Origin: Bacillus sp. SKDU12 | GTDB lineage: Bacteria; Bacillota; Bacilli; Bacillales; Bacillaceae | Length of the DNA stretch: 64,000 bases | NCBI RefSeq assembly: GCF_010093085.1 | Contig: NZ_MSRC01000007.1 | Location: 186,001-250,000, forward strand | Direction of reading: 5' to 3' | Shown: one piece after another, positions 1-10,739 of the stretch | Layout of the letters: each line of letters begins with the position of its first letter | How positions within the stretch are numbered: position 1 is the stretch's first letter | Notes under the pieces: generated by a model | Database searches by the model: none | What the model saw: the letters and a program-made list of their open reading frames with translations, nothing else | What the model was told of the DNA's origin: nothing | Made by a program: the position numbers and the translations under genes

Positions 1-89
1 ATGGTGGCTTATATTATAATGTCAAAGTACATGTTTATATGTGTAACTTAAAGGTAGTCGATTGGTGTATTCGGAGGGAGGGAAAGAGA

Positions 90-263
90 ATGTCAAAAAC
101 GGTCGTTAGAAAAAACGAATCGCTTGAAGATGCTCTTCGTCGCTTCAAACGCAGTGTATCAAAGACAGGTACTTTGCAAGAAGCAAGAAAGCGCGAATTT
201 TATGAAAAACCTAGCGTAAAGCGCAAGAAAAAATCTGAAGCTGCTAGAAAACGCAAATTCTAA
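90..263 (+). CDS. rpsU: 30S ribosomal protein S21
   Basis: Small basic protein of the 30S subunit, 57 residues, which is the usual length for bS21. It is rich in Lys and Arg and ends in a basic [12 protein letters not shown] tail. I chose the ATG at 90 because a good ribosome site (GGAGGGAG, 73-80) lies just upstream and the family starts MSKTVV; the reading frame is open further upstream but that part has no family resemblance. It sits 14 bases before yqeY, so the two are probably co-transcribed. Confidence 0.97.
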
Positions 264-277
264 AAGAGGGTGGATTT

Positions 278-724
278 ATGAGTCTTCTTGAGCGTCTTAA
301 CCAGGATATGAAGCTATATATGAAAAACCGTGAGAAAGACAAACTGACTGTCGTTCGAATGGTTAAGGCTTCACTTCAAAATGAAGCAATTAAGCTTAAG
401 AAAGACAGTTTGACCGAGGATGAGGAACTCACTGTCCTTTCTCGTGAACTTAAGCAACGTAAAGACTCCCTCCAGGAATTTTCAAACGCTAATCGTTTAG
501 ATTTAGTAGATAAAGTTCAAAAAGAGCTGGACATTTTAGAAGTTTATTTACCTGAGCAGCTGTCAGAAGAAGAGCTGCGTACAATCGTAAATGAAACCAT
601 TGCTGAAGTCGGTGCAAGCTCAAAAGCGGACATGGGCAAAGTAATGGGGGCAATTATGCCTAAAGTAAAAGGTAAAGCTGACGGAAGTTTAATAAATAAG
701 CTTGTGAGCAGTCAACTGTCTTAA
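278..724 (+). CDS. yqeY: GatB/YqeY domain protein
   Basis: Protein of 148 residues belonging to the YqeY family, which resembles the C-terminal tail domain of the amidotransferase subunit GatB. The GatB-like domain is thought to contact tRNA, but no reaction is established for the stand-alone protein. The N-terminal half is charged and helical and the C-terminal half carries the [11 protein letters not shown] and [20 protein letters not shown] blocks typical of the family. ATG start with AGAGGGTGG upstream. It follows rpsU in an apparent operon and is closed by a terminator. Confidence 0.93.
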
Positions 725-733
725 ATGGCAAAG

Positions 734-769
734 AAAAGGACATCTTTCTAAGAGAGATGTCTTTTTTTA
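734..769 (+). terminator. Terminator after yqeY
   Basis: Inverted repeat GACATCT...AGATGTC (about 739-761) followed by seven T residues. Confidence 0.85.
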
Positions 770-781
770 TACATAAAAAAA

Positions 782-808
782 TGAAACCTTCGATACATTT
801 GTTACGTA
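782..808 (+). promoter_or_regulatory. Sigma-W promoter of yqeZ-floA-yqfB
   Basis: TGAAAC at 782-787 and CGTA at 805-808 with a 17-base spacer, an exact match to the extracytoplasmic sigma-W consensus. Known knowledge: this operon belongs to the sigma-W regulon in B. subtilis, which responds to cell envelope stress. The site ends about 45 bases before the yqeZ start. Confidence 0.88.
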
Positions 809-854
809 TAGAGAGAAGGCACTTATTATAAAAGGAAGGAGGGATACATCGCCC

Positions 855-2168
855 TTGCTTCAGAACAAAGGATTCCGTGCTGTTCTTTTGAGTATATTTT
901 TACTTTCTTTATTAGGCGTACAGCTGCACGCCAAAGCAGAAAAACAAATAGTTTATGTAATTCCAGTAGAAAAAAATGTCGAACAGAGCCTCGCTTCGTT
1001 TTTGTCTCGTTCGTTACAAGATGCAAAAGAAGCACATGCAGATCATATTATTCTTGACATCAATACGCCCGGAGGATTAGTCAAATCAGCTATTGATATA
1101 GCGGACCTGATAACCGAAAGCGAAATTCCTGTAACTGCATATGTTAACAAACGTGCATTGTCTGCCGGTGCATATATTGCGTTGCAAGCCGATCATATTT
1201 ATATGGCGCCTGGCGGAAAAATGGGGGCGGCGGCAATTATTGATGCCAAAGGCAATGCAGCTGACCAAAAAGCTGAATCACTTTGGCTGGCAGAACTGGA
1301 AGATGCTGCAGTGAAAAATCACCGCGATCCAAAGTATGCGCTCGCAATGGCTGACCCGGATATAGATGCCAAGGAAGTCGGCGCCCCGCGGGGGGATCTG
1401 CTGACACTTAACGCCGATAAGGCGATTGATGTAGGCTATTCAGAAGGCACGGCTGACAATTTATCCGCGCTCGTAAAAAAGCTTGGGTTTGAAAAAGCAA
1501 ACATCAGTCATGCGAAGGAAAGCTTTGCAGAAAAGACGGTAAGGTGGCTGACGAATCCATTCATTGTTACTGTTCTGCTGACAATCGCTTTTTTAGGTTT
1601 GACGGTTGAGCTTTTTTCTCCGGGCATCGGCATTCCTGGAACGCTTGGATTCATCGCGTTATTGTTGTTCTTTTATGGACATCTCGCAGCCGGTCTTGCT
1701 GGATACGAGACGGTCCTCCTCTTTATAGCAGGGGTGCTTCTCATTCTGATTGAGATTTTCCTTCCCGGAGGCATCATTGGTTTACTGGGCTTAGGAGCGA
1801 TTGTTGCGAGCCTGTTTTTAGCCGCGGGGAGTTTTACTGTCATGGCGGTTTCTCTCTTGATCGCCATAGCTGTTTCTATTACAGCTTTTATCTTACTGAC
1901 AAGGGTGTTGGGAAAGCGTATGAAATTTTTTAAGAAATTTGTATTAAATGATTCTACAAATACAGAGAGCGGCTATGTGTCAAATCAAACACGCACAGAT
2001 TTAATAGGAAAAGTAGGTATAACCTTTACACCGCTTCGTCCTGCTGGTACTGTTATTATTGATGATGAACGCCTTGATGTTGTTTCAGAAGGATCGTTTA
2101 CAGAAAAAGATAAGGAAGTAAAAGTGGTGAAAGTGGAAGGCTCACGTATTGTTGTGAGAGAAATTTAA
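855..2168 (+). CDS. yqeZ: NfeD-family membrane protein with ClpP-like protease domain
   Basis: 437 residues. A signal or anchor helix (about residues 8-27) is followed by a ClpP/SppA-like serine protease domain carrying the DINTPGGLV, NKRALSAGAYIALQ and GKMGAAA segments, then four to five membrane helices (about 230-345) and a C-terminal soluble NfeD domain with an OB-like fold. NfeD proteins partner with flotillins, and the next gene encodes one. TTG start at 855 with AAGGAAGGAGGG upstream. First gene of the sigma-W operon; probable role in membrane microdomain function under envelope stress. Confidence 0.92.
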   Translation: MLQNKGFRAVLLSIFLLSLLGVQLHAKAEKQIVYVIPVEKNVEQSLASFLSRSLQDAKEAHADHIILDINTPGGLVKSAIDIADLITESEIPVTAYVNKRALSAGAYIALQADHIYMAPGGKMGAAAIIDAKGNAADQKAESLWLAELEDAAVKNHRDPKYALAMADPDIDAKEVGAPRGDLLTLNADKAIDVGYSEGTADNLSALVKKLGFEKANISHAKESFAEKTVRWLTNPFIVTVLLTIAFLGLTVELFSPGIGIPGTLGFIALLLFFYGHLAAGLAGYETVLLFIAGVLLILIEIFLPGGIIGLLGLGAIVASLFLAAGSFTVMAVSLLIAIAVSITAFILLTRVLGKRMKFFKKFVLNDSTNTESGYVSNQTRTDLIGKVGITFTPLRPAGTVIIDDERLDVVSEGSFTEKDKEVKVVKVEGSRIVVREI

Positions 2169-2189
2169 ACAGAAACGAGGAGAATAAAT

Positions 2190-3185
2190 ATGGATCCATC
2201 AACACTCATGATACTGGCTATTATCGTAGTAGGGATCATTGTTTTAGCTGTATTTTTTACATTTGTGCCTGTGATGCTTTGGATTTCAGCTTTAGCAGCC
2301 GGAGTAAAAATCAGTATTTTCACGCTAGTCGGAATGAGGCTTCGCCGCGTCATACCAAACAGAGTGGTAAACCCGCTGATTAAAGCGCATAAAGCTGGGC
2401 TTGATGCTACGACTAATCAGCTTGAAAGCCATTATCTCGCTGGAGGAAACGTTGACAGAGTTGTCAACGCGCTTATCGCCGCCCAGCGAGCGAACATCGA
2501 ACTGACATTCGAACGCTGTGCTGCTATTGATCTTGCCGGCCGGGACGTATTGGAAGCTGTTCAAATGAGCGTTAATCCTAAGGTGATTGAAACGCCGTTT
2601 ATTGCCGGTGTTGCTATGGACGGGATTGAAGTAAAGGCAAAAGCGAGAATTACAGTACGCGCGAATATCGAACGGCTCGTCGGGGGAGCTGGGGAAGAAA
2701 CCATCGTAGCCCGTGTTGGCGAAGGGATCGTTTCAACAATCGGTTCATCAGAAAATCACAAAAAAGTGCTTGAAAACCCTGACATGATTTCTCAGACGGT
2801 ACTTGGAAAAGGGTTGGACTCGGGAACTGCGTTTGAAATTCTCTCGATTGATATTGCTGATGTTGACATCGGTAAAAATATCGGCGCGATTTTACAAACT
2901 GATCAGGCCGAAGCAGATAAAAACATTGCGCAGGCAAAAGCGGAAGAACGCCGCGCGATGGCAGTTGCTCAAGAACAGGAAATGCGCGCCCGCGTGGAGG
3001 AAATGCGCGCGAAAGTGGTAGAAGCCGAAGCAGAAGTGCCGCTTGCGATGGCAGAAGCTTTGCGTGAAGGAAATATCGGTGTCATGGACTACATGAATAT
3101 CAAAAACATCGATGCTGACACAGACATGCGTGATTCATTCGGCAAGCTGACGACAGATTCGTCTGATGAAGACCGCAAATCATAA
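2190..3185 (+). CDS. floA: Flotillin-like protein FloA
   Basis: 331 residues with an N-terminal membrane hairpin (about 5-45), a PHB/SPFH-like core (about 60-230) and a coiled Ala/Glu-rich C-terminal region ([20 protein letters not shown] onward). Flotillins scaffold ordered membrane regions and affect protein secretion and signalling. ATG start with ACGAGGAG upstream, 21 bases after yqeZ. Co-transcription with the NfeD protein YqeZ fits the usual flotillin-NfeD pairing. Confidence 0.95.
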   Translation: MDPSTLMILAIIVVGIIVLAVFFTFVPVMLWISALAAGVKISIFTLVGMRLRRVIPNRVVNPLIKAHKAGLDATTNQLESHYLAGGNVDRVVNALIAAQRANIELTFERCAAIDLAGRDVLEAVQMSVNPKVIETPFIAGVAMDGIEVKAKARITVRANIERLVGGAGEETIVARVGEGIVSTIGSSENHKKVLENPDMISQTVLGKGLDSGTAFEILSIDIADVDIGKNIGAILQTDQAEADKNIAQAKAEERRAMAVAQEQEMRARVEEMRAKVVEAEAEVPLAMAEALREGNIGVMDYMNIKNIDADTDMRDSFGKLTTDSSDEDRKS

Positions 3186-3209
3186 TCTCTCTAAGAAGGG
3201 AGAACGCTG

Positions 3210-3629
3210 ATGAAAGATATACTGACCAATCCGCTCATTATCGCAGCGGTTATCGGACTCATTTCTATGATTTTCGGTAAAAAGAACAAAGAGGACAAGG
3301 AAAACAGCCCAAATAGAAACAAACCTCAGCAGGTACAAACTGCTTCTTCTCAGAAGAAGCAATCACAAGAAGACGTTCCCGTGCCTCCCTCTAACCCTAT
3401 GGAGCAGGAAAGACGGGATGCCGAGGAAAGACGCAGGGAAACAGAAAGAAACCTGAAAGGGCTGGAACAAAACCTTACTGCAGTTAAACAAAAAGCAGTA
3501 TACACAAAACAAAAAATGCTTCAGGTCAATAAAGACACTGTAGTACAGGGAATCGTCTTAGGAGAGGTATTCGGACCTCCGAGGGCGAAAAAGCCTCACC
3601 ATACGATGCGCTCGGCTCGTAAAAATTAA
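3210..3629 (+). CDS. yqfB: YqfB, membrane-anchored protein of unknown function
   Basis: 139 residues: one N-terminal membrane segment (about 6-22, ending GKKNKED) followed by a highly charged, low-complexity tail rich in Lys, Gln, Glu and Arg that looks like a coiled coil (about 65-110). No catalytic motif visible. It is the last gene of the sigma-W operon with yqeZ and floA, so it may assist flotillin assemblies; this is inference from position only. Confidence 0.85.
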   Translation: MKDILTNPLIIAAVIGLISMIFGKKNKEDKENSPNRNKPQQVQTASSQKKQSQEDVPVPPSNPMEQERRDAEERRRETERNLKGLEQNLTAVKQKAVYTKQKMLQVNKDTVVQGIVLGEVFGPPRAKKPHHTMRSARKN

Positions 3630-3636
3630 AGTGTTA

Positions 3637-3683
3637 GAACCCCCTTTCAAATCATACATATGAGATGAAAGGGGGTTCTTTTT
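3637..3683 (+). terminator. Strong terminator after yqfB, shared with the yqfC ribosome site
   Basis: Perfect 12-base stem GAACCCCCTTTC (3637-3648) and its complement (3667-3678) followed by Ts. The descending arm AAAGGGGG (3668-3675) is also the only ribosome binding site for yqfC at 3686. Confidence 0.92.
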
Positions 3684-3685
3684 GT

Positions 3686-3967
3686 ATGGGGCAGAGAAAG
3701 AATCGTTTGAAAGCTTGGCTGACAAGAGCATTGGAAATTCCCCCGGACGTTATGATGGATCTGCCGCGGATTACAATGGTTGGCAGACTTCATATCTACA
3801 TAGAGAACCATAGAGGTCTTTTGCTTTTCAGTGAAAATGAAGTGAGACTGATGCTGAAGCAGGGCCAATGCATCATATCAGGAAAAAATTTCGTCATCAA
3901 AGCGATCCTGCCGGAAGAAATTCTTTTAGAGGGTACAATTGATGTCGTTCGATATGTTGAGTCATAA
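3686..3967 (+). CDS. yqfC: Sporulation protein YqfC
   Basis: 93 residues from the ATG at 3686, which matches the family length; the frame is open a little further upstream but that part lies inside the terminator. The body is a short beta-rich domain (ITMVGRLHIYIENH, VRLMLKQGQCIISG). In B. subtilis yqfC and yqfD form a sporulation pair controlled by sigma-E. A sigma-E-like -10 (CATACATAT) lies at 3653-3661 in the terminator loop, but a good -35 is not evident. Function at molecular level unknown. Confidence 0.9.
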   Translation: MGQRKNRLKAWLTRALEIPPDVMMDLPRITMVGRLHIYIENHRGLLLFSENEVRLMLKQGQCIISGKNFVIKAILPEEILLEGTIDVVRYVES

Positions 3968-3985
3968 AGTCGAGGGGGGAATATC

Positions 3986-5182
3986 GTGAAAAATAAATGG
4001 CTGTCTTTTTTTTCGGGTAAGGTCCAGCTTGAATTGACGGGAAAAGGAATTGAACGGCTTCTTAATGAATGCATAAGACAGGAGATTCCGGTCTTTCATG
4101 TCAAAAAAAAGAAAGAAGCCGTATCGTTATATATACAGCTTCGGGATGTCCATGCCTTTCGCCGGGTGAGAAGAAAATTCACATGTAAAGCCCGGTTTAT
4201 CAATCGGAAGGGACTTCCTTTCCTGTTGCTGAAATCAAAGCTGAATGTAGGGTTTACGATCGGTTTTGCGATGTTTTTCATCCTTTTGTTTTTGCTTTCC
4301 AATATGGTGTGGAAAATTGATGTGACAGGTGCTGAGCCTGAAACAGAACACCAGATGAGGCAGCATCTCAATGAAATCGGAGTCAAAAAGGGGCGCCTGC
4401 AGTTTTTCATGATGTCACCTGAAAAAATACAAAAGTCGTTAACCAATGGGATAGACAATATCACTTGGGTCGGAGTTGATTTGAAGGGGACGACCATCCA
4501 TATGAAAGTCGTGGAGAAAAATGAACCCGAAAAAGAAAAGTATGTCAGCCCGCGCGATATTGTCGCCAAAAAGAAAGCGACCATTACAAGAATGTATGTG
4601 CAAAAAGGACAGCCAATGGCCGCCATCCATGATCATGTGGAAAAGGGCCAGCTTCTTGTCTCAGGACTGATAGGCAGTGAAGAGAATCAGCAGGAAGTCG
4701 CCTCAAAGGCAAAAATTTACGGAGAAACTTGGTACAGATCCGAGGTAACAGTCCCGCTCGAAACATTATTTAACGTCTATACGGGCAAAGTAAGGACAAA
4801 GCACAAGCTTTCTTTTGGTTCTTTGGCAATCCCGATATGGGGCATGACGTTAAAAAAAGAGGAATTGAAACATCCGAAAACAGAGCTAGAAAAACATTCG
4901 CTGAATTTTCTCGGATTTACGCTCCCTGTATCCTATCTCAAAGAGCAAACGAGAGAAAGTGAAGAGGCTTTGCGAAAATATACGAAAGACGAAGCGGTTC
5001 AAGAAGGCATTAAATTGGGTAAACAGGATGTAGAGGATAAAATCGGCGAAAACGGCGAGGTGAAGAATGAAAAAGTTTTGCACCAGACTGTCGAGAATGG
5101 TAAAGTAAAGTTGATTATTCTCTACCAAGTTATAGAAGATATTGTTCAAACCACACCTATTGTCAGGGAGACTGAAGAATGA
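3986..5182 (+). CDS. yqfD: Sporulation membrane protein YqfD
   Basis: 398 residues starting at a GTG (3986) with GAGGGGGGA upstream. An N-terminal soluble part (1-85) precedes one strong membrane helix (about 90-110, IGFAMFFILLFLLSNMVW) and a long extracytoplasmic region with repeated beta segments and a charged C-terminus. It is usually described as similar to a stage IV sporulation protein. The stop overlaps the phoH start (ATGA), so phoH is translationally coupled to it. Confidence 0.92.
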   Translation: MKNKWLSFFSGKVQLELTGKGIERLLNECIRQEIPVFHVKKKKEAVSLYIQLRDVHAFRRVRRKFTCKARFINRKGLPFLLLKSKLNVGFTIGFAMFFILLFLLSNMVWKIDVTGAEPETEHQMRQHLNEIGVKKGRLQFFMMSPEKIQKSLTNGIDNITWVGVDLKGTTIHMKVVEKNEPEKEKYVSPRDIVAKKKATITRMYVQKGQPMAAIHDHVEKGQLLVSGLIGSEENQQEVASKAKIYGETWYRSEVTVPLETLFNVYTGKVRTKHKLSFGSLAIPIWGMTLKKEELKHPKTELEKHSLNFLGFTLPVSYLKEQTRESEEALRKYTKDEAVQEGIKLGKQDVEDKIGENGEVKNEKVLHQTVENGKVKLIILYQVIEDIVQTTPIVRETEE

Positions 5183-6138
5183 CAGAACATTTACTTGCGA
5201 TGAATCAAAAACTGAAAAGCCCGGACGAGGCGCTTTCCCTGTTCGGGAACCAAGATTCTTTTTTGAAATTGATGGAGAAAGATCTGAATGTAAATATCAT
5301 TACGCGCGGTGAAACCATTTATGTTTCCGGCGATGAAGAATCGTATCAGATTGCAGACAAGCTGCTGGGATCGCTCCTCGCTTTAATTCGCAAGGGGATA
5401 GAGATTTCTGAACGTGATGTAATTTACGCCGTCAAAATGGCAAAGAAGGATGAACTTGAATACTTTGAAAGCATGTATGAAGAAGAAATTACAAAAACCG
5501 CAAAAGGCAAACCAATCCGTGTAAAAACGATGGGGCAGCGGGAATACGTGGCTGCTATGAAGCAAAATGACCTTGTATTCGGCATTGGCCCGGCGGGAAC
5601 CGGAAAAACATATCTGGCTGTCGTAAAAGCAGTCCATGCTTTAAAAAACGGCCATATCAAAAAAATCATCTTAACAAGACCTGCTGTGGAAGCCGGTGAA
5701 AGCCTTGGTTTTCTCCCGGGTGACCTCAAAGAAAAAGTAGATCCTTATTTGCGCCCGCTGTACGACGCTCTTCATGATGTACTTGGAGCAGACCATACAG
5801 AACGCCTGATGGAAAGGGGCACCATTGAAATTGCCCCGCTTGCATATATGAGGGGACGGACGCTTGATGATGCGTATGTTATACTTGATGAAGCACAGAA
5901 TACCACACCTGCTCAGATGAAAATGTTTTTGACGAGACTGGGTTTTGGCTCTAAAATGATCATTACAGGTGACATTAGTCAAATTGATCTGCCGAAAGGC
6001 GTCAAATCGGGGCTTGCAGTAGCGAAGGAGATGCTAAAAGGGATAAACGGCATTTCTATGATTGAGCTAGACCAGACAGACGTGGTCAGACATCCGCTCG
6101 TTGCGAAAATTATTGAAGCATACGATAAGCAAAATTAA
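5179..6138 (+). CDS. phoH: PhoH-family ATPase
   Basis: 319 residues. Walker A GPAGTGKT at about 137-144, Walker B-like VILDEAQN and the GDISQIDLP segment identify a PhoH P-loop protein, related to superfamily I helicases. An RNA-linked role is generally assumed because phoH often sits beside ybeY; here ybeY is two genes downstream. ATG overlaps the yqfD stop by four bases. A terminator follows. Confidence 0.95.
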   Translation: MTEHLLAMNQKLKSPDEALSLFGNQDSFLKLMEKDLNVNIITRGETIYVSGDEESYQIADKLLGSLLALIRKGIEISERDVIYAVKMAKKDELEYFESMYEEEITKTAKGKPIRVKTMGQREYVAAMKQNDLVFGIGPAGTGKTYLAVVKAVHALKNGHIKKIILTRPAVEAGESLGFLPGDLKEKVDPYLRPLYDALHDVLGADHTERLMERGTIEIAPLAYMRGRTLDDAYVILDEAQNTTPAQMKMFLTRLGFGSKMIITGDISQIDLPKGVKSGLAVAKEMLKGINGISMIELDQTDVVRHPLVAKIIEAYDKQN

Positions 6139-6145
6139 TGCTGAA

Positions 6146-6176
6146 TGACCCGATCGCGCGTTATCGGGTCATTTTT
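6146..6176 (+). terminator. Terminator after phoH
   Basis: Perfect nine-base stem TGACCCGAT / ATCGGGTCA (6146-6154, 6163-6171) followed by a T tract. Confidence 0.92.
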
Positions 6177-6217
6177 ATGATTGCTTAGTGGGCTTGATGT
6201 TTCAAGAGGAGGTTCTT

Positions 6218-8353
6218 GTGTTGAAAAAGAAGGGGAAGACCAAAAGTAGCTCGAAAAAATGGGACAGCTTTAAAAATGCCCGCTCTATGCATGTACTATT
6301 GTATCTTCTGCTGGCTGCTATTATGTTTGCTTTACTCTTTGTACATGTTAAGCCGGAAACACTTGATTTAGACCTGTTTTCTGTCAGCGACAAGACCATT
6401 TACGCTCCGGCAACCGTGGAAGATCAAAAAGCCACAGAGGAAAAAAAGCAAGCCGCTGAGGATGCGGTTGAAGATCAATACACGCTGAAAAAAGAATATG
6501 CAGACAATCGGATTGACCTTGTGTCGTCTATATTCGACAGTATCAGCGAAGTGAAAAAATCATCGGAAGAGGACAGCAAATCACCATCGGAAAAATCAAT
6601 GGTTAAGTCTGTAAAGAACAAATTAACGTCCGATGTGAATGATTCCATATCAGAGAATTCCATCAAGACATTGCTGAAAGCAGACAAGGAAGAGTTTTCT
6701 TTTGTCAGAGATACGGTCATTACGGCAGTAAATATGGTCATGAGCAGTGAAATCTCATCTGATAAACTAACTGATGCGAAGGATAAAGTAGAAAAAGAGC
6801 TAAAGGGCAATTCTATCCCCTCAAAATATTTGGGCGCTGCGACGGAAATCGGGCGTTTTGCTATTATTCCGAATTATGTCTTCGATCCGAAAGCGACAGA
6901 AGCAAAACGGCAGGAAGCGTCAGATAATGTCCAGCAGGTTCAGATCAAACAGGGGCAGGTGCTTGTGGAGGAAAATGACCTCATTGATCGGGAAGTGTAC
7001 AGAAAGCTTGAGCTGACTGGGTTATTAAATAACTCAAATCTCTTTAAACCGATCAGCGGCCTATTGATTATGATCGGACTTTTCATTGCAACCCTTGTGT
7101 ATTATTTTGAAAAGCAGAAGCAAGACTTGAAGTATAAAAATCAATCCATCCTGCTGTTCTCCATTATCATAACGCTTTTGCTTGTTATTATGGAGGTTGT
7201 CAGTTTATTTCAGAAGATGGAGTATCATAATATCGGCTATCTTGTTCCCATTGCGGCGGGCGCGATCTTAATCAAACTGCTTATGAATGAACGCATCGCT
7301 ATTTTGGGAAGTATCATTCTTGCGATTTCCGGAAGTATGATGTTTAATCAGGGTGTAACAGGTACATTTAACTACGTCATAGGAATTTACTATTTAATCA
7401 GCGGGATTTCAGGCATTTTATTTTTAGGAAAACAAAATGCCAGATCAAAGATTTTGCAGACCGGACTTTTCGTAGCGTTTATTAATATGGTTGTCGTTCT
7501 TTCCTTGTTATTAATCCAAAACACTGCGCTGTCGGGCCTTGAAATCGGCACGTTAATGCTCATGGGTGTTGTATCGGGATTTGCGACGTCTGTATTGATT
7601 ATCGGTCTGATGCCATTTTTTGAGACAGGCTTTGGCATTTTATCCACTGTGAGGCTGATTGAACTGTCTAATCCTAATCATCCGCTGCTGCGCAAAATAT
7701 TAACAGAAACGCCAGGTACATATCATCACAGTGTAATGGTCGCCAATTTGTCAGAGGCTGCTTGTGAAGCGGTTGGGGCTAATGGTTTGCTTGCAAGAGT
7801 CGGCGCGTATTATCATGATCTCGGTAAAACAAAGCGTCCTCAATATTTTATTGAAAACCAAATGAATATAGACAATCCGCATGACAAGCTGTCACCTCAG
7901 CTGAGTAAAAATATTATCATTTCGCATACCACTGACGGCGCGAACATGCTGAGAAGCTATAAATTTCCGAGAGAGCTTGTAGACATTGCTGAACAGCATC
8001 ACGGAACATCGCTTCTAAAGTTCTTTTATTATAAAGCGAAAGAAAAAGGAGACCAGATTACAGAAGAGGAGTTCCGTTACCCGGGACCGAAGCCGCAGTC
8101 AAAGGAAGCCGCGATTATATCAGTGGCTGACAGTGTTGAAGCGGCTGTCAGATCCATGCACAACCCAAACCCTGAACGGATTGAAAAGCTTGTCCGGGGT
8201 ATTATATCCGATAAACTGCAGGACGGACAGTTCAGTGAATGCGATTTGACATTTAAAGAACTGGATACTATTGCAAAAACGCTATGTGCAACATTAAAAG
8301 GAATTTTCCACTCCCGGATTGAATATCCGGAGGCTACTAAGAAGGTGAAATAG
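6218..8353 (+). CDS. pgpH: Cyclic-di-AMP phosphodiesterase PgpH
   Basis: 711 residues from the GTG at 6218, six bases after an AGAGGAGG site; a TTG at 6221 is the alternative. An N-terminal membrane helix (about 27-44) leads to a large extracellular domain (about 50-270, 7TMR-HDED type), then seven membrane helices (about 275-480) and a cytoplasmic HD domain. HHSVMVAN near residue 500 and YYHDLGK near 531 carry the metal-binding His/Asp residues. PgpH hydrolyses the second messenger c-di-AMP. It precedes ybeY by two bases, giving a tightly packed operon through era. Confidence 0.95.
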   Translation: MLKKKGKTKSSSKKWDSFKNARSMHVLLYLLLAAIMFALLFVHVKPETLDLDLFSVSDKTIYAPATVEDQKATEEKKQAAEDAVEDQYTLKKEYADNRIDLVSSIFDSISEVKKSSEEDSKSPSEKSMVKSVKNKLTSDVNDSISENSIKTLLKADKEEFSFVRDTVITAVNMVMSSEISSDKLTDAKDKVEKELKGNSIPSKYLGAATEIGRFAIIPNYVFDPKATEAKRQEASDNVQQVQIKQGQVLVEENDLIDREVYRKLELTGLLNNSNLFKPISGLLIMIGLFIATLVYYFEKQKQDLKYKNQSILLFSIIITLLLVIMEVVSLFQKMEYHNIGYLVPIAAGAILIKLLMNERIAILGSIILAISGSMMFNQGVTGTFNYVIGIYYLISGISGILFLGKQNARSKILQTGLFVAFINMVVVLSLLLIQNTALSGLEIGTLMLMGVVSGFATSVLIIGLMPFFETGFGILSTVRLIELSNPNHPLLRKILTETPGTYHHSVMVANLSEAACEAVGANGLLARVGAYYHDLGKTKRPQYFIENQMNIDNPHDKLSPQLSKNIIISHTTDGANMLRSYKFPRELVDIAEQHHGTSLLKFFYYKAKEKGDQITEEEFRYPGPKPQSKEAAIISVADSVEAAVRSMHNPNPERIEKLVRGIISDKLQDGQFSECDLTFKELDTIAKTLCATLKGIFHSRIEYPEATKKVK

Positions 8354-8827
8354 ATGAGTTTACTGATTGATATCGTTGATGAAACGGGGAGTGTCTCTGA
8401 AGAGATGCTCAAAGAAGTAGAAAATCTGCTTCAATTTGCCGCTGATCGTGAAGGCATTCAGGATGAGGCTGAAGTGTCTGTCACGATCGTTTCTAATGAA
8501 GATATTCAGCAGATCAATAAAGAATACCGCGGAAAGGATACACCGACAGATGTCATCTCATTTGCTCTTGAAGAAGAGGGAGAAGGCGAAGTTGAAATTG
8601 TCGGAGCAGACATGCCGCCGGTTTTAGGTGATATTATCATCAGTGCGGATCGCACAAGAGAGCAAGCAGAGGAGTATAACCATTCTTTTAAAAGAGAGCT
8701 TGGATTTCTGGCTGTGCACGGATTTCTGCATCTTTTAGGATATGACCATATGACGAAAGAGGAGGAAAAGGAGATGTTTACTAAGCAAAAGGATTTGCTG
8801 GACGCCTATGGACTCAAGAGATCATAG
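8354..8827 (+). CDS. ybeY: Endoribonuclease YbeY
   Basis: 157 residues with the metalloprotein signature HGFLHLLGYDH (zinc ligands H122, H126, H132) near the C-terminus. YbeY is a single-strand-specific endoribonuclease needed for 16S rRNA 3-prime maturation and ribosome quality control. ATG 8354 directly follows the pgpH stop, with AAGGTG upstream. The end overlaps dgkA by 20 bases. Confidence 0.95.
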   Translation: MSLLIDIVDETGSVSEEMLKEVENLLQFAADREGIQDEAEVSVTIVSNEDIQQINKEYRGKDTPTDVISFALEEEGEGEVEIVGADMPPVLGDIIISADRTREQAEEYNHSFKRELGFLAVHGFLHLLGYDHMTKEEEKEMFTKQKDLLDAYGLKRS

Positions 8828-9179
8828 AAATGAGCTGATGCGATTCTTCAAAAGCTTTGTGCATGCAGGCCGAGGCATCTGGGAAACAGCGCGGACGGAG
8901 CGGAATTTTCAATTTCATGCCGCAGCAGCCTGCGCTGTTCTCATTTGCGGCTTCCTCGTGGAGCTCAGCTCAATGGAATGGGTGGTTATTTTCCTTTTGA
9001 TCGGAGGAATGTTTTCCCTGGAGCTTTTAAATACAGCCATTGAACATACGGTTGATTTAGTAACAGATAAACATCACCCTCTTGCAAAAGCGGCTAAGGA
9101 CGCTGCCGCCGGGGCAGTTTGCGTTTTTGCCGTTATTTCGTGTATCATTGGTTTACTTATTTTTTTGCCAAAGTTATAA
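8808..9179 (+). CDS. dgkA: Undecaprenol kinase
   Basis: 123 residues, a small integral membrane kinase of the diacylglycerol kinase fold with an N-terminal amphipathic region, three membrane helices and the signature SLELLNTAIEHTVDLVTD containing the catalytic Glu. In Gram-positive bacteria this family phosphorylates undecaprenol and so recycles the lipid carrier for cell wall synthesis. ATG 8808 lies inside ybeY with a weak ribosome site, which suggests translational coupling; the ATG at 8838 is a less likely start. Confidence 0.92.
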   Translation: MDSRDHRNELMRFFKSFVHAGRGIWETARTERNFQFHAAAACAVLICGFLVELSSMEWVVIFLLIGGMFSLELLNTAIEHTVDLVTDKHHPLAKAAKDAAAGAVCVFAVISCIIGLLIFLPKL

Positions 9180-9277
9180 TAGTTGAAAATTCTTACATTT
9201 ATTTTACATTTTTAGAAATGGGCGTGAAAAAAAACGCGCGATTATGTAAAATATAAAGTGATAGCGGTACCATATAG

Positions 9278-10595
<1,318 letters not shown>

Positions 10596-10739
10596 TCCGC
10601 TTGCTGTGTCATTATCTCACAGGAAAAGGGATGCATTAGTAAATTTTGTTTAACATGAAATGGGGGACATCTGGTCAAGATAAAGGTAAGAATTTGGACT
10701 TTAGGTAAGCTAGTTTAACAACTGAAAGGTGGGTTTCTT

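Noticed and set aside
4096..4626. 176-codon minus frame inside yqfD
   Set aside because: Antisense shadow of a well-supported gene, with no ribosome site and no family resemblance.
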